Below, piece by piece: positions 25,842 to 38,360 of a stretch of 64,000 bases of DNA (positions are counted from its first letter, which is position 1; every line of letters begins with the position of its first letter). This DNA comes from Motacilla alba alba. Lineage: Eukaryota > Chordata > Aves > Passeriformes > Motacillidae. A program made the position numbers and the translations under genes. Below the pieces are notes generated by a model. The model saw nothing but the letters and a program-made list of their open reading frames with translations. It did no database searches and had not been told where the DNA came from. Location: assembly GCF_015832195.1 (NCBI RefSeq), contig NC_052046.1, forward strand, positions 31,400,911-31,464,910, read 5' to 3'.

Positions 25842-26204
25842 CTCTTTTTCTAGCCCGAGGCTCAGTTCTTTGTCTTCTTTCAGTGTCTTCCATATTCATG
25901 TTGGGTTCTTTCAGTGTCCTGTGCTGCACAAAACCTTGTCCGGAAGCGATGCACGATATCGCTTGGTTACTGGAATCAGGCATTCAGATGTACCCGATGG
26001 CTCTGATTATCTGTACTGGACATCCTCATGGGCCACCATAGCTGGGCGGCTCCTGGTCATTCCAGCCATGATGGTTGTCTCCTGTGCCAGGCTAGGTTCT
26101 GTTCATATGTTAATTTCCTTCCTGTCAGCTGAGATTCTGCCATTCTGTGTGGTTACTCTCTGTCCCCAACCATAGTGTTTATTAAGATTTTTATAATTCG
26201 GACA

Positions 26205-29200
26205 TATTCCATACACATACGGTTTTAATCAGCACAAATTACTAAATTACTCATAACACACTGAAGCACAACCAGCCAAACTCAACTCAGCAGTAAGGTA
26301 GCCAAGTCCCTACTCTGTGTATACTGTCCGCTGAATTAATTTGCCATTGCTGCAGCCCATAATATCCACATTCTTTCTTAGCAGGCACTGGAAATGGACG
26401 ACATAGGGTATTTCTGTTATGTTCTGTTTTCCCAAAAGATGATCACACCTTCGGTGCAATAGTTCACCTTATCAAGCACAGGCAAGTTTGTCCACAAACT
26501 CTGTTCTGGTTGAGCAGCTCCCTGCTGCAGTAGGTGTGGCATGAACCCAATGTCACAGCGAGGCTGATGTTTGATGCACATAACTCAGGAGCAGGACACT
26601 GGTTTTTGTTTAGGGCAAAACATTTACCACCCCTGTGGGAATTCATAGCCACCATGAAATGAAAAGTTAAATTTTGAGAATAACTGAGGTTACCAATATG
26701 ATCTTTTCACTCTTCATTTTTTGAATTTCACAGTCTTCTTTATAACCTTCAATGCATTTGTACCTACCCTTCCTCCTCCTGTTCTGCCTTCTCTGCTTTT
26801 TTCAAACACTAAGCAAAATTTTTCAAACACTAAGCAAGATATTGAGAAAGCACTATTTACTGCTAGAAAGGAATTTTGTATTTAATCTGCTTCTAACCCC
26901 CCAAATACACATTCATCTATTTGATATACAGTGGTCTGCACATCCTGGCCTGAGAGGCACTGTGTAAAAATAAACAACAGTGTGAGACATAAGACCAGGC
27001 CACCAAGCATTCACAGAGGAGCAGTAACACCCCCTGGCACACCATTCCTTCCTTTGTTTTCCAAAGGCAATCAATCATTTGTCAGTGAAAACCCTCCCAC
27101 CTCTGCTGACTTTTTTCCTTTGCAGAATATATTAGTTAAATCTTCTACTTTGCAGCCATAGGAAAATCTTTGCCTGAAATGGTGTCCCCAATTGAAACAC
27201 AAATTTGTCATGCCCATTTAATCCTATAATGCTTATCTGCTTTACCACCTTTGGGGTGTACAGACTTCCACTATCATCAAAGTCCCAAGCTCTCTCTCCT
27301 CCGGTTCCCCATTATAATCCTATAAATAAACATTTGAAGAACAAAAAGGACTACTTTCTGTATGGGTGGGGGAAAGGGTTCCTAGGTGATTTTTGAAAGG
27401 ACACCACTAAGCTAATCACTCGCCTTGCAGATGTGTGCCCATCTTTTCAGGCATGCCAAAAATTGCTTTCATTTGTGTGCTTTCATTTTGTGTCAGATTA
27501 ACCCAACAAAGTGATTTGACAGCCAGATTCAGATCCAAAAGGGGCTTGTTTCATAGCCTGCAAACTCATATTATTCCTAGGCTTTTCATATGTCAGCTGC
27601 TGTAAACATGCATGGAGATAACAGCAAATATCAGAGGTTTGACTGAGCTGGCATTGCAGCTCTCAGCACCACTCCTTGAAATGTTTGAAGGTATCTTAGC
27701 AGCACAACTTCATCTTTTTCCTAAAGAAAAAAAAAGGCTGAATGCCTTGCAGACTGTTAAAAATCAAAAAGACTTTCCAATATGATCACTTACACGAAGC
27801 TGCTTTAGAGACAAAATTCTGACGGCGGATATTTAACAAATAACATGAGAAATTTTGAAAAGCAGTGTGTATTTTCAAATGTTTTTGTACACTTCACTTT
27901 TCACATAGATTTCTTCCAAAATCCTGCTTCAAATTTAGTGATTTCAGACACTATGTGGAGGTGCAATGTCTAAGTGGGAGCACTGTGAAATATAAACATG
28001 GGCCTAGACAAGATGCTAGAATTTGTGAGATCACTTGCTCCTGTTCACAAGGAATACTGCTGTATTTCTGACCAAAAATTTTTGTATTTCTGACAACACT
28101 TTTGTGTTCTGAACCCATAAAAAACCCAGGAAAGTTCATTCACTAAATTAAAAAATGAAAAACTCTGATTCACTTTAATGACCACTAGATTAGATTTTTT
28201 TTTTCAAGACAGCAATCGTCTGTTAAAGATAATCCTACAAAGTTAAACTGCCACAAGAAAGCTGAATCAAACTCTACAATTATTAGACTCTGTGAAGAAG
28301 CTGATGTGAAAAAGAACTAAAATAATGGTGCCAACTTCTTCTTTCTAATGCCTGTTTGTAGTAATTTGAAATGTCTGTGTCTGGAAAATCTTGCTTTACA
28401 AGTAATAAAAACTAAACTTTAAATACTAGGTGAGTTTTTCATAGACTGCTCACTTCCACAAAAATATGCACACATGTACTGTGTAATCTGAGGTGATTTA
28501 CAGCCTGAGCCTGACTATGAGTCAGGGAAACCAGCACTGTAATACCAGGTAACACTGTGTCCCACTAACCTGCACTAAATTTCAGGAAGAAGTAAAATCA
28601 AAAGCCTCGAGTTTTAAAATCTCTTGCAATTTTTTATTTCCTTTTGTGATGAATTGTAAGGTAAACTGATCCAAGATAACAAGAGAAAAAACATGCCATT
28701 TATTATACCATCTATCAGATTTCCAACCATATTCCCTTCCAACTAACCTAAGATAATTAGTTTCCACTAATCATTAGTGAAGAAAGTTATGTCAGTCAGA
28801 CCAAATAGAACTTCATTCACATTTTTTATTGACAGAATAGAAAGAAACTTCATAGTATAATCCTGCATTCAGTAGTTTTACACAGAATTAAAAAGACACC
28901 TGAACAAGATCACTGATCTATAAAGTATAATCCATAAACTTCTAAGGAAAGCATTGAAGTTGTGAAAGTTTTTGGTGTTCCTGAACATATTTAAATAATT
29001 TTCAAATTGTCAAACCAAAAGGAGTTACACATCTTTACTATAAAATTCCATGCCACGTGTGGTGGGGTTTTTCTCTGTTAATATCTTTAGTACCCCACCA
29101 AAAGCTGAAGCATCAGCAAAGGCCAGAAATGTTGCCATAGTCAAGCCCTGTTTGATTAGGGGTACTTCAGCTGCAATGCCAGTTAAAATGGATGTATAAA

Positions 29201-30500
29201 TAGTATTGGTGGGGGCAAGTTCTAAATTAACCTCTCACTTCAAAAGTGTTTAATCTCAGTAAAGTCTATTTCAAATAAAGGTGGCAGCTCTGAATAGTCA
29301 AGGGATATAATTAATGATTTATTCCCAGTTTTATAGACAGAAGCATATGTATGTATAGGAAAGCTGAATTTGTATTTTTGCTCTAAACACTTCTGTCTTC
29401 AGCACTTATCTTCATTTGAATGACATTAAATTGAAATCTGGTATGTCAGACCAGATGTGTTTGGTGATTCCTTTATTTTGAAGGGAGATGAGTGGAAGAG
29501 GTTTTGAAAAGGTTGTGCTTTTTCATTTAAGAAAGCAAAGCGTATAAATGGGTAAAATTCTTGCAAACGCATGAGTAGTGAGAGAGGAGAATGTTAGACT
29601 TAAGAATTTATTAATTCTCAAACAACTTTAACATGATTATTTTCCTCTGGAATTTTGAAATGCTGCCATCTGAAAAAGTTAAAATGTATAAAGTGGAAAA
29701 ATTTAGCATCGTGAGGATTCATAGTTATCCTTAGTTAGCCTTGTGCATTACTAATTTCCAGCTCACTTGAATGAAAATGAACAGGATTACAACAGACTCA
29801 AAATACACCCCTGCAAAGTTAAGGGTGACAGAATATTTTAGTGTCCACAGGACACCTTTATAGTCTGAGGCTATTGTGACAGCGAAGTCCAAATATTATT
29901 GAGACATTTCGAAAATTCCCCTCTTGAGAGAGAAGTTTGGAATTGTTTGCATATACATCCTTAGGGGCTGTATCATACTTTTCATATCTATTTTTTACTG
30001 AGCCTAGAACGCCTTGTAATATCAGACTTACGGTAAAGCATCTTCTAAGCTTTAGGTCTTTTGGTAAACTTCTGTTGTTCTCAAACACACTAAAATCAAA
30101 GCTGATGTTTCAGTACTACCCGAAGAAAGTTTACTGTAACACATAAAATGTGAAGTCAAAAAATTGCAGATGAGTGCCCTGCAAAGTGAATCCATTATGG
30201 TTCTTAGGCTTTGCATGGAGAATTCTTCCTTACCATGTCCAGATCATATGGGGACCCAGAGTGTTGATTCATATACTTTCTAGTGTTGCCAGTGCTTTCT
30301 TTCAGGAAGCTCTTGTTTTAGGGACTACAGAGTCCTCCTATTCTCAACTCAGAGGCCATTTCAACACCTCAGCTCAGCCCCCTGAGGCTATGCACCTCTG
30401 CCAGTTTTTGAAACCCTTGACAAAAGAAGGTGTTTGCCATCAATATGAATATTTATGCACGTGTCTAGTTACATGGTTAACCCTTTCAATACTTTAATAG
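26205..30500. other. Unique sequence beyond the LTR, no gene recognised
   Basis: No interspersed repeat was recognised. A short tandem duplication of TTCAAACACTAAGCAA (26801-26816 and 26822-26837, period 21) is present. The minus frame 26655-26464 (63 codons, seven cysteines) and the Met-less minus frame 29234-29028 (69 codons) are the only frames that read at all like protein, and I recognise neither. Confidence 0.45.
26801..26837. repeat. Tandem duplication of a 16-bp word
   Basis: TTCAAACACTAAGCAA occurs at 26801-26816 and 26822-26837, a period of 21 bp. Confidence 0.85.
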
Positions 30501-33500
30501 TATCCAAAAAAGTAGCTAAGCTTTAAAATTTTCAAGTGCTTCCTTTGGTAGTCTTGTTTGCCAGAAATGAGGAAGAGGGCAGATGAAGACCTTGCACTCT
30601 GGGGTTGTTTGGAAGTTGTTTTACTTTCCAGAGTGCCTCATATAATTATTATGTAATAAAGTCAAGTCTGGACTTACAAGTTCAAGGGACAGAGATATAG
30701 ATATTGCAAACATAAGGAAAACATTGACTGCCTGGATATTCCATCGCTGTCACCAAAATTTGTATTTTAAGGGAAATTTATGAAACAGTAAATCTGTATA
30801 TTCTTCTTCATGAAAAGTTTCAATTGGGTGTGGAATTGTTTTCCTTAGTTCTACTATTTCCAAAAGTTACATTCTTTCAATTGATTGAAACTGCAAATTT
30901 TTAGGTTTTTATTAACTGAAGAACAGGTGTTGCTTTTTTCATCTGTGGAGAGATATTTTGCCCTTACAGTAAGCTGTGACACAGAGACACACAGCAAACC
31001 CACAGTCAGGACCTAAGTATGGCTTTTAGTAATTTGTCTGCTTTAGCTATATCTTGTAAATATTTACAAGAAGATTGCACCTCTGGTAGTCTACTTTTCA
31101 TTAGTGATATTTATAAAGTTGAATTTATATTCTTGCCCTAGACAACTCTGTTGTCAGAATCTGCTCCCACCTGAAAAGCATTACATTAGAGTATGGTATT
31201 TCAGTTGTAACAAAACCTTAATAGATGGTTAATTTATCCTTTCCAGGATCAAAAATACCATGAGTGTCTTTAAAAAAATTTTTGACACCCAAATTTGTCC
31301 TACTGTCTGGACTGTAAGTTATAGACAGAGAGGCAATGTCAGCAAGGTTAAATTTTTAGGTTTTATTCTGTAGTATTCTGTATTTAACACATTTTGTGTT
31401 TCTTAATCTACCTATGTCCTAATTTATAGGAGCATTACCTTGATGTAGATGATTTGACCTTCTATCAATTATTTGTGTCTGCTATACACATTCTCAAGTT
31501 TCTGAACACTCAGATGGCATCACTTGCAAGTGGTTAGCTTGCTCTCCAGCAACGCCAATGAAAAGTTAGTCTGGAAGAACATGAGTGCCTCTTGCTTCTT
31601 GAAAAAATTAATATTTGAAAAGTCTCATGTTTGCAGTATTACTAGAGGATCCTTTCTAGCAATAATACAAAGGTCCTATCACTGCTTCCTGAACTAGCCT
31701 GTGAAGTTAAGCTATTTTTTACTTTAATATATTTGTGAATTATTTGTTCTTTTTCAAAATATATATTTTAAAATTAATAATTGTCATTACTAGTGCAACA
31801 ATAATCTTTTGTGTATATTGCAGTTTCATACTCAAAAATTGTAATATGGTATCTCAAATTAACACTGACCAACAGCAGCCTATCCCAGTGCTCGGAATCC
31901 AGGACAGGTGACAGAAAGCAGGCCGTCGTGCTTCACAGCCTTTTCCCCCAGAGGCAGTGGGAGTAAAGAGAATAAGGTGGGTTTTACCCCTTCCAGAATG
32001 TGTTTTTAAGTGTTTTGGCATATGGAAGAGGGTTGGAATGGGTTTCTTTGTTCAATTCATTTCAAGGGCCAGTTAAAAATAATTTGACCACTTAATTAAC
32101 TAAAATGTAAAGAATCAGTCTGCCCCCTAGTACACACCGCATGGAGAAGGGATGCTCCAAATTCAAGGTCAGTCGGACTCTTGGAATTACATCATGTAGC
32201 AATTAACAGTTCCACACATCAGTATATCTTTATTCAAAAGAATGCAAGGAGCCTTATCGGGATTGATTGATCCTACTTACACCATTTTCTATGCTGAATT
32301 AGAAAAGGGCTCCACATCTTGTGTTAAATTTGGGGAATAAAATATCATTCTAATACCAATTCCCAGAAAGAACTTTAAAACCATGATAAGCATTAATTTT
32401 CTAATACTCTTTAGTTTAAGATGTTAAAAATATATTTCTTTACATAAATCAAATGTTACAAACCCTGTTAAACCTGGCTGTGGCGTATTAAAATCATAAA
32501 ATTTTGAGCTGAAAAACTGATATGCAGACTAAGGTCTGAGTGTCCAACCCAGCAACCCATCCTACCATCCTACCCCTGCCTAGAATACAAGCAATTAAAA
32601 AGAGATACTGTTCCACCTTAGTCAGCTTTGTCTGAGGAGATAATTTTCAGCTTTGTTTTGATAAGAACTTCTCCAAATGGTTCATATTAACACCAGAACT
32701 GTCTGAACTCTGTGTGTATTTGTACAAGCCCAAGACAATTTGTTCACTGAGAGCACTGACAGAAAGAGAGCTTTACTGGTGGGTTTGAAGTGAAGCAGTC
32801 ACATGAAAGAACCTATTCCATTGTTTTTGTGTTAGAGATCCTCCACTGCACCCTCAGAAGTAAAAAATCCTCACATTTGAATGAGGGAGCAAGAACAAAG
32901 CCACAATAGCAGGTACTTTAAAAGCAAGCTCACTTTGCTGGGTTCTGCAGACTGACAGATGTGCCAAGATTTACCCAAAGCAAGAGACACATTTGTTCAT
33001 CTCTTGCCTTCTTAGCCTTTCCCCCATAACTTAACCTTCACATGTAGATATACCATCAGCAGCTATAAAAGATTTTGCAGTCTGTTTGTCTGTATTGTTC
33101 AAGGAACCTTCTGTAGAACGCACTTCATACACAGTGTATAGATTGTCCTTCCTTACAGAGGAGCAAAACTAAGGGAATACAGTTTATCTTCTGATAAAGA
33201 CACAAGACCATTCACGCAGTAACTTAAGAGGGGTGTGTTGAAAAAAGCAACAGAATTTGTAGAAATTTTATATAAATATCACTGAATAAGGAAGGTCTAC
33301 CCAAAATCTGGACTGTGGAAGACAGATGGAGAAAATTATTTAGGATTTTCTACCTCTCTTTCCATAGACTGCCAGCTAGAAATTACCTTTGAAGTTTCCT
33401 ATCAGAGAAAGGAAGATAATAGATTTTATTTTGGTTTTTGATAAAAACTGGTGACATTTTATGCATTTATATAAATAGGTAATAACATATAAATTTGGTA

Positions 33501-36500
33501 ATATATTTAAACAAATAAAAATAAAGACATTATTCTTCAGCTACAAACATGATGCAAATATCAAGTATTCCCTCAGGAGTAGAAGCTCAAAGAATTGTAG
33601 AAACAGCTCTGCTGTGTAGACCAGGATTTTATTATTAATTGCACCCTCATCAGCGTTCTTCCGAGAAATCACTGAAGCTACACTGAAAATTAACACATGG
33701 AGTCACAAATTTCATCTTCATATGCAAATCCTCAGCAAAGTCAGCTAGATGTGGGCTTTGTCTGCAGGATTTCATCCAGAGTAACCCAGATCCACAGACC
33801 AAAGATTTAGGAGAACACAAAACACAAACTATGACAAATAAGCGAGCAGAAACAAGCCTATACTGCTCCTCTGGAAAGCCTTCTTAGAGCACAGCTGCAG
33901 TGACACAAGCTATTCATAACCCTCATTGTATGTGCTGCAGTTGTCGAGGGAATATGATGGTGAATCAAATAATCATCCAAGTCATAGCAATGTACAATCA
34001 CCTTTTTTGTCTTTCCCAGAGGTTAAGTCTTCCCTGCAAACCATCTTTTTGAATCCCTGCTGGCTGCAGGAGAGCTGACACAAATACTTTCAGCTGCGTA
34101 CAAATTGTTAGGTATGGCTCATGCTCTTGAAAGCTTCCAAATATAGCAATATGACTCATATTTGATAATTTTAAGTATCTTCATTATTTGTAGTTCATTT
34201 CATTCTGAGCTGCTATATATAAATTGAGTACCTAGACCATTAGCGAGATCACTTCCAAAAACTTACTGGCAAAAAAATCATATATATATATATATATATA
34301 TTACAAAGTAATTCCAAAACATGAAGCAGGCTTTGGTCTATAATTAAAATTTACTGCATAACCAGGATTTTTAAAATGTTAATACAAGATATTTAAAACA
34401 TTTCTGCCAGGTTTTGCTTGGAGAAAGGAATGGGTTCCCACAAACTGATTTTTATGCATCCGAGGTGCAATCAGCCCTAATATAAAATTAAGAACATTCA
34501 GTCACTAACAATGGAACAACAAGAAATACAAGCAAATAAAAATACTGAATTTTCTTTCAGGCTCATCTTAGGTGTTCAGTCACCATCAAAGAAGTGATGA
34601 GTAAAATGCGTTATTTCAATGAGGATCTGCCCAACAAACAAAATAAGACAAGAAGATCAACTGAAGAAAATTCCATCCCCAGATAACTATATAAAGAAAG
34701 TGCTAAGCCATTGTACAGAAGAGGCACCACTAAATTTTATAGCCTTTTATTCTGCTAATACCTTTTATAGTTCTCTTAAACTTTGAAGATTTTAAAGTTT
34801 CCTTGGTTTTCATCTAAATTTAATACTTTGTTAAATTATTTTAAATTTTGGGTCTCTTGGTTCAGAACTCCAGAAGAGCTTACTACAATTTCTTTCAGGA
34901 TAATAATGGATTATTTTCATTTTATTGCTTGATATGTCAATGGAATTAAACAATTTCTGCAATCTCACCTTAAAATGCAGAGACATATTAAAATATTAAG
35001 CTAGTGGAACAAGCATCCTGGTCTGTAAAGTGTTCAAACTGAGGGGTTTATCCTATTATTATGTCCTACAGCATGTACTCCCACTAGAAGGTTATAAAGC
35101 CCTGTAATTTGTCTTTTACTGAAACTGTTCAAAACACATCTTGCTTTTTTATATATTTATAGCTGCCAATGAACTGGTAATGGTGTAGAAAATGCAATTC
35201 TCACCTACTAATCACAGGTAATGGACAATTCTTAAGGTGGCTGTACTCCTGATTACAGTTTTGTAAGCTCAGAAATGGTGCTACATCACCTCATGCTGCT
35301 CAGATGTGTCAGCTACTGAACAGATTTTAACTAGGAACAAAAAGCAAATGATGTTTTGAACTGCGAATTCAGAGCTTGTATTTTCCTTCTGCACTTACTA
35401 TTTAATCTTTCCAAAATGTCTGAATAAAACCACAAAGCATCATAGCCCTATTTAATTTTGAAGCATGAACACCCTTCAATTTAAAAAGAGTTTAAACTGT
35501 TATTTGTTTATAGGAAAGCTACGAAGATATCCATGATAACCACTCACTGAATAAGTTCTAAGCATATAATTTTGCTTCTGTACTTTGAAATGATGAGTAG
35601 TCCTTTCTGACTATGGAGAATGTAGTACTATTTAGTGAATATTCTCCTTGTTCAGTTTTCCATCTTCTAGCATTTTCTTCATAATAGCTAGTTAGATCCA
35701 GCTTTGTTTAGGGTTGCATTTTTTATGGTTATTGTTGTTCAAATTCCATGCCTACTTGCAGCAAATGTGCTTATATAGTATAGATAATTATGTGTGATTT
35801 TCTCCCTTAATGAAAGATAAATAATTTGGCAGCTTTGCCTCATGTATTTTTCTTCTATTTTGATACAACTCATTATTTGGATTAGGTCTTTTATAATACA
35901 GTTTTGCAAGCAGAATGAAATATGTTTCTTAGATCAATTATGTAGCTTTTAATGCAAGGTACTGCTATCTGTATTAGAGATTTGCATATGATCATTAATT
36001 TCTGATACTAATTATTATTTAATCACAATTATATAGCCCTTTGTCTACAAACTATATTATTTCTGTTATACAGGCAGAACAATTTCAAAAGAAACAGCAG
36101 AAGACACATTTATAGTAACTAAATAGAATGAAAACCAGTAGTCAGTCCAAATTTCCATTAGACGCTATTTCTTCTTGTTAACAACCCTTAATGCAAAGAG
36201 ACACAAGTCAGAGCAGGACAGGACTAAAGAAAGACAGAAATATTTATGTAATAATTTCCATTTTCAAATCAGATTGTACTTCAAGGTGTTAGACTTAGAA
36301 ATCTCTGGCAGTTGCTACAGTTTCACACCTTAAAAATGAGTGCTTGACAGAAGAGTAATTTTTTAACAAAATGACACCTGCACGTAAAACTGTGTTTACA
36401 TGAAAAACCTTTACTTTGAATTTTTTTTTAATTGTTAGGAGGAAGCTTAATAATCTGCCATAAAAGTCAACAGCTCTGCTTCAGTGCTCTCCAGTGACCA

Positions 36501-38360
36501 TGAATGATGACCAAAGATGTTCAGTGCCACCCAGAACGACAACACAAAAAAGATAAAAATCAGCTTGGCAGTTTTGATTTTGTGCTCTAGCAATTTTTCT
36601 GCAAAAGTGGGACACTACAAAATGAGGAGAACAAAGAGGGTAGAGTGGTTTATGTAGCTCAGAGGGCTGGTTTATTGTACTACATTTATTTAGCTGCTGG
36701 AAAAGAAAGTTAGACAGAAAAACAAATATTGAAAGAAGTGAAAGGAGGAAGAAATTAAATAAATGAGCTTCTAGTTAATATTTTGCTTAATAATCCCTGC
36801 AAAGATAAATTCATTAATAACAACATTGGGTTCCAATCAAAAGAGAAGCTGTTACAGTTAAGGAGTAATATGAGGAAATCATAAAACTAAACCCAAGAAA
36901 TAAACTATTTGCAAGCAAAATATATTTATGGAGAAATGGAAAATTTTAAAATAAAAGAATAACTAATGTATAAACATCCATGTGACCACTATACCTGGTT
37001 TTGATGGTGTGCTTTTCTTTTGTCTGAACAAAGTGAAGCAGATATCAGCATAATTCTGGCAGCAAAAGAAACAAGTCTACAGGTGATAGAGTGGATATGC
37101 AGCTGAATAAACCATTGGATTAGAGCACTGCTGTGCAACAGTTTTTATGCGTTAAGTCAAGCTGTGTTCCTCAGGCTGAGAAAAGGAAATTCCACATGTA
37201 TTTGCTTGGGACCACCACTGGAGTAAAACATTTAGGTATGACAAGGTCAAGAAGAGTTGGGGGAAAAAAAAAAGCAGGAATAACAGTTAAGTACTTGACC
37301 AACTAAAGGTTAAAATTTCTTTCTTCTGGTAGCTAAGTTTAAGGAAGCATTTCCCACAATGGAAATGAATGAGATCAGCATGGACGAGGGAGGAAAGTAT
37401 CAAGCCTACAAATCCAATTAGAATTAAACCCAGCATTCCATTGCCAACAGCCAAAATTAGCTGCCTTTAAAAGAACCCATATCTATTCTATATATATTTT
37501 GTAAGCATGACATGGTTGCAGAACACATCCAGGAGAAGGAAGGTACCTGAAATGGTGAACAGTTCCAGCATCAGGCACCCAGCACAGTAATGCAGAGTGC
37601 ATTTCAGATGGAGCTGTAGGCTTAGTGCATGTGGGGTTTTCTCTGTTCCAACTCTGCAATAAATTCTTCCTTCAAAATTGAGGTAAATAGAGAATATGCT
37701 GTCTAATCTGGAAGATTATATACATCCAGAATAGCAGATATGATAAATTCACTGTTCAAATACAATAGCACTTTATATGGAAGATTTTGGGAGACCATTG
37801 ACTTCACAGATGGCCTTACAGAAAAGTTTCCAGAAGAACCCTAAGGCATCAGGTCACTGCAGGACACATTAATATTAGTGAAGCTCATGAAGAGCAGATA
37901 GGCAATAGATGAACCAAATGGCTGAGGGAAAAAAAAAAAAACAACAAAAAAACCAAAAAAAACACGTGTTGAGATGGAGAGAAGAAAGTCAGAAACAGCA
38001 TACATTTTGAGTCCTATATCCTATTTTCTTCAGCAATTTTGTTTCCATACTGTTAGGAGTTGAAACTATTTATAATCACAACTGCTACCTTGTCCTGAAA
38101 TCTGGAACACTTTTAAAGAAAAAGCCATTATATGCATATCATTAGCCTTCTGCAAGACTGCTGTTGTGTCTGTCTGCCCACAGAACTTCAGAAAGGACAA
38201 GGCCTAGTTTTGCATGAGCTTTTGGTGTCCACATAACAGATTTCATTATTAAAAAAAGAAATTCTTATAAAGTCATCATTCTGTTTGTATAAAATAAGTT
38301 TACCACCACTTTTCCACCTGGTAATTGATATCTTTCCAAATTATTGCTAATATTTTTAAT
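30501..38360. other. AT-rich stretch without long open frames or recognised repeats
   Basis: About 7.9 kb in which I see no ATG-initiated frame of 60 codons or more on either strand and no interspersed element. It contains an (AT)11 microsatellite at 34280-34301, an A-rich tract near 37929-37965, and an AT-rich homeodomain/octamer-motif-rich patch at about 35700-36060. A weakly CR1-like 3' end near 32490-32580 was not convincing. Confidence 0.5.
34280..34301. repeat. (AT)11 microsatellite
   Basis: An uninterrupted 22-bp AT tract following an A run and a short TC. Confidence 0.95.

Larger units (their letters stand above)
25620..26204 (-). mobile_element. Endogenous retrovirus LTR in minus orientation
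   Basis: On the minus strand this block of about 0.58 kb has LTR layout. It starts near TGTCCGAATT at 26204, has a TATAAG box at 25841-25836, and an AATAAA at 25696-25691 about 145 bp downstream. It ends in a short A/T-rich U5-like part near GTGTAACA at 25628. CpG dinucleotides are far denser here than in the surroundings (for example around 25780-25860 and 25940-25970), as expected for a recent insertion. No flanking viral genes, primer-binding site or polypurine tract were identified, so it is probably a solo LTR. I found no clean target-site duplication, so the ends are uncertain by about 10-20 bp. Confidence 0.6.

Noticed and set aside
26464..26655. Cysteine-rich 63-codon minus frame next to the LTR as a viral envelope or peptide gene
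   Set aside because: Cysteine spacing matches no family I can name, there is no signal peptide, and there is no other viral coding sequence nearby.
32490..32585. Possible very old CR1 3' end
   Set aside because: A few words (ATCATAAAATTTTGAG, GTCCAACCCAGC) recall CR1, but the match is too weak to support without alignment.
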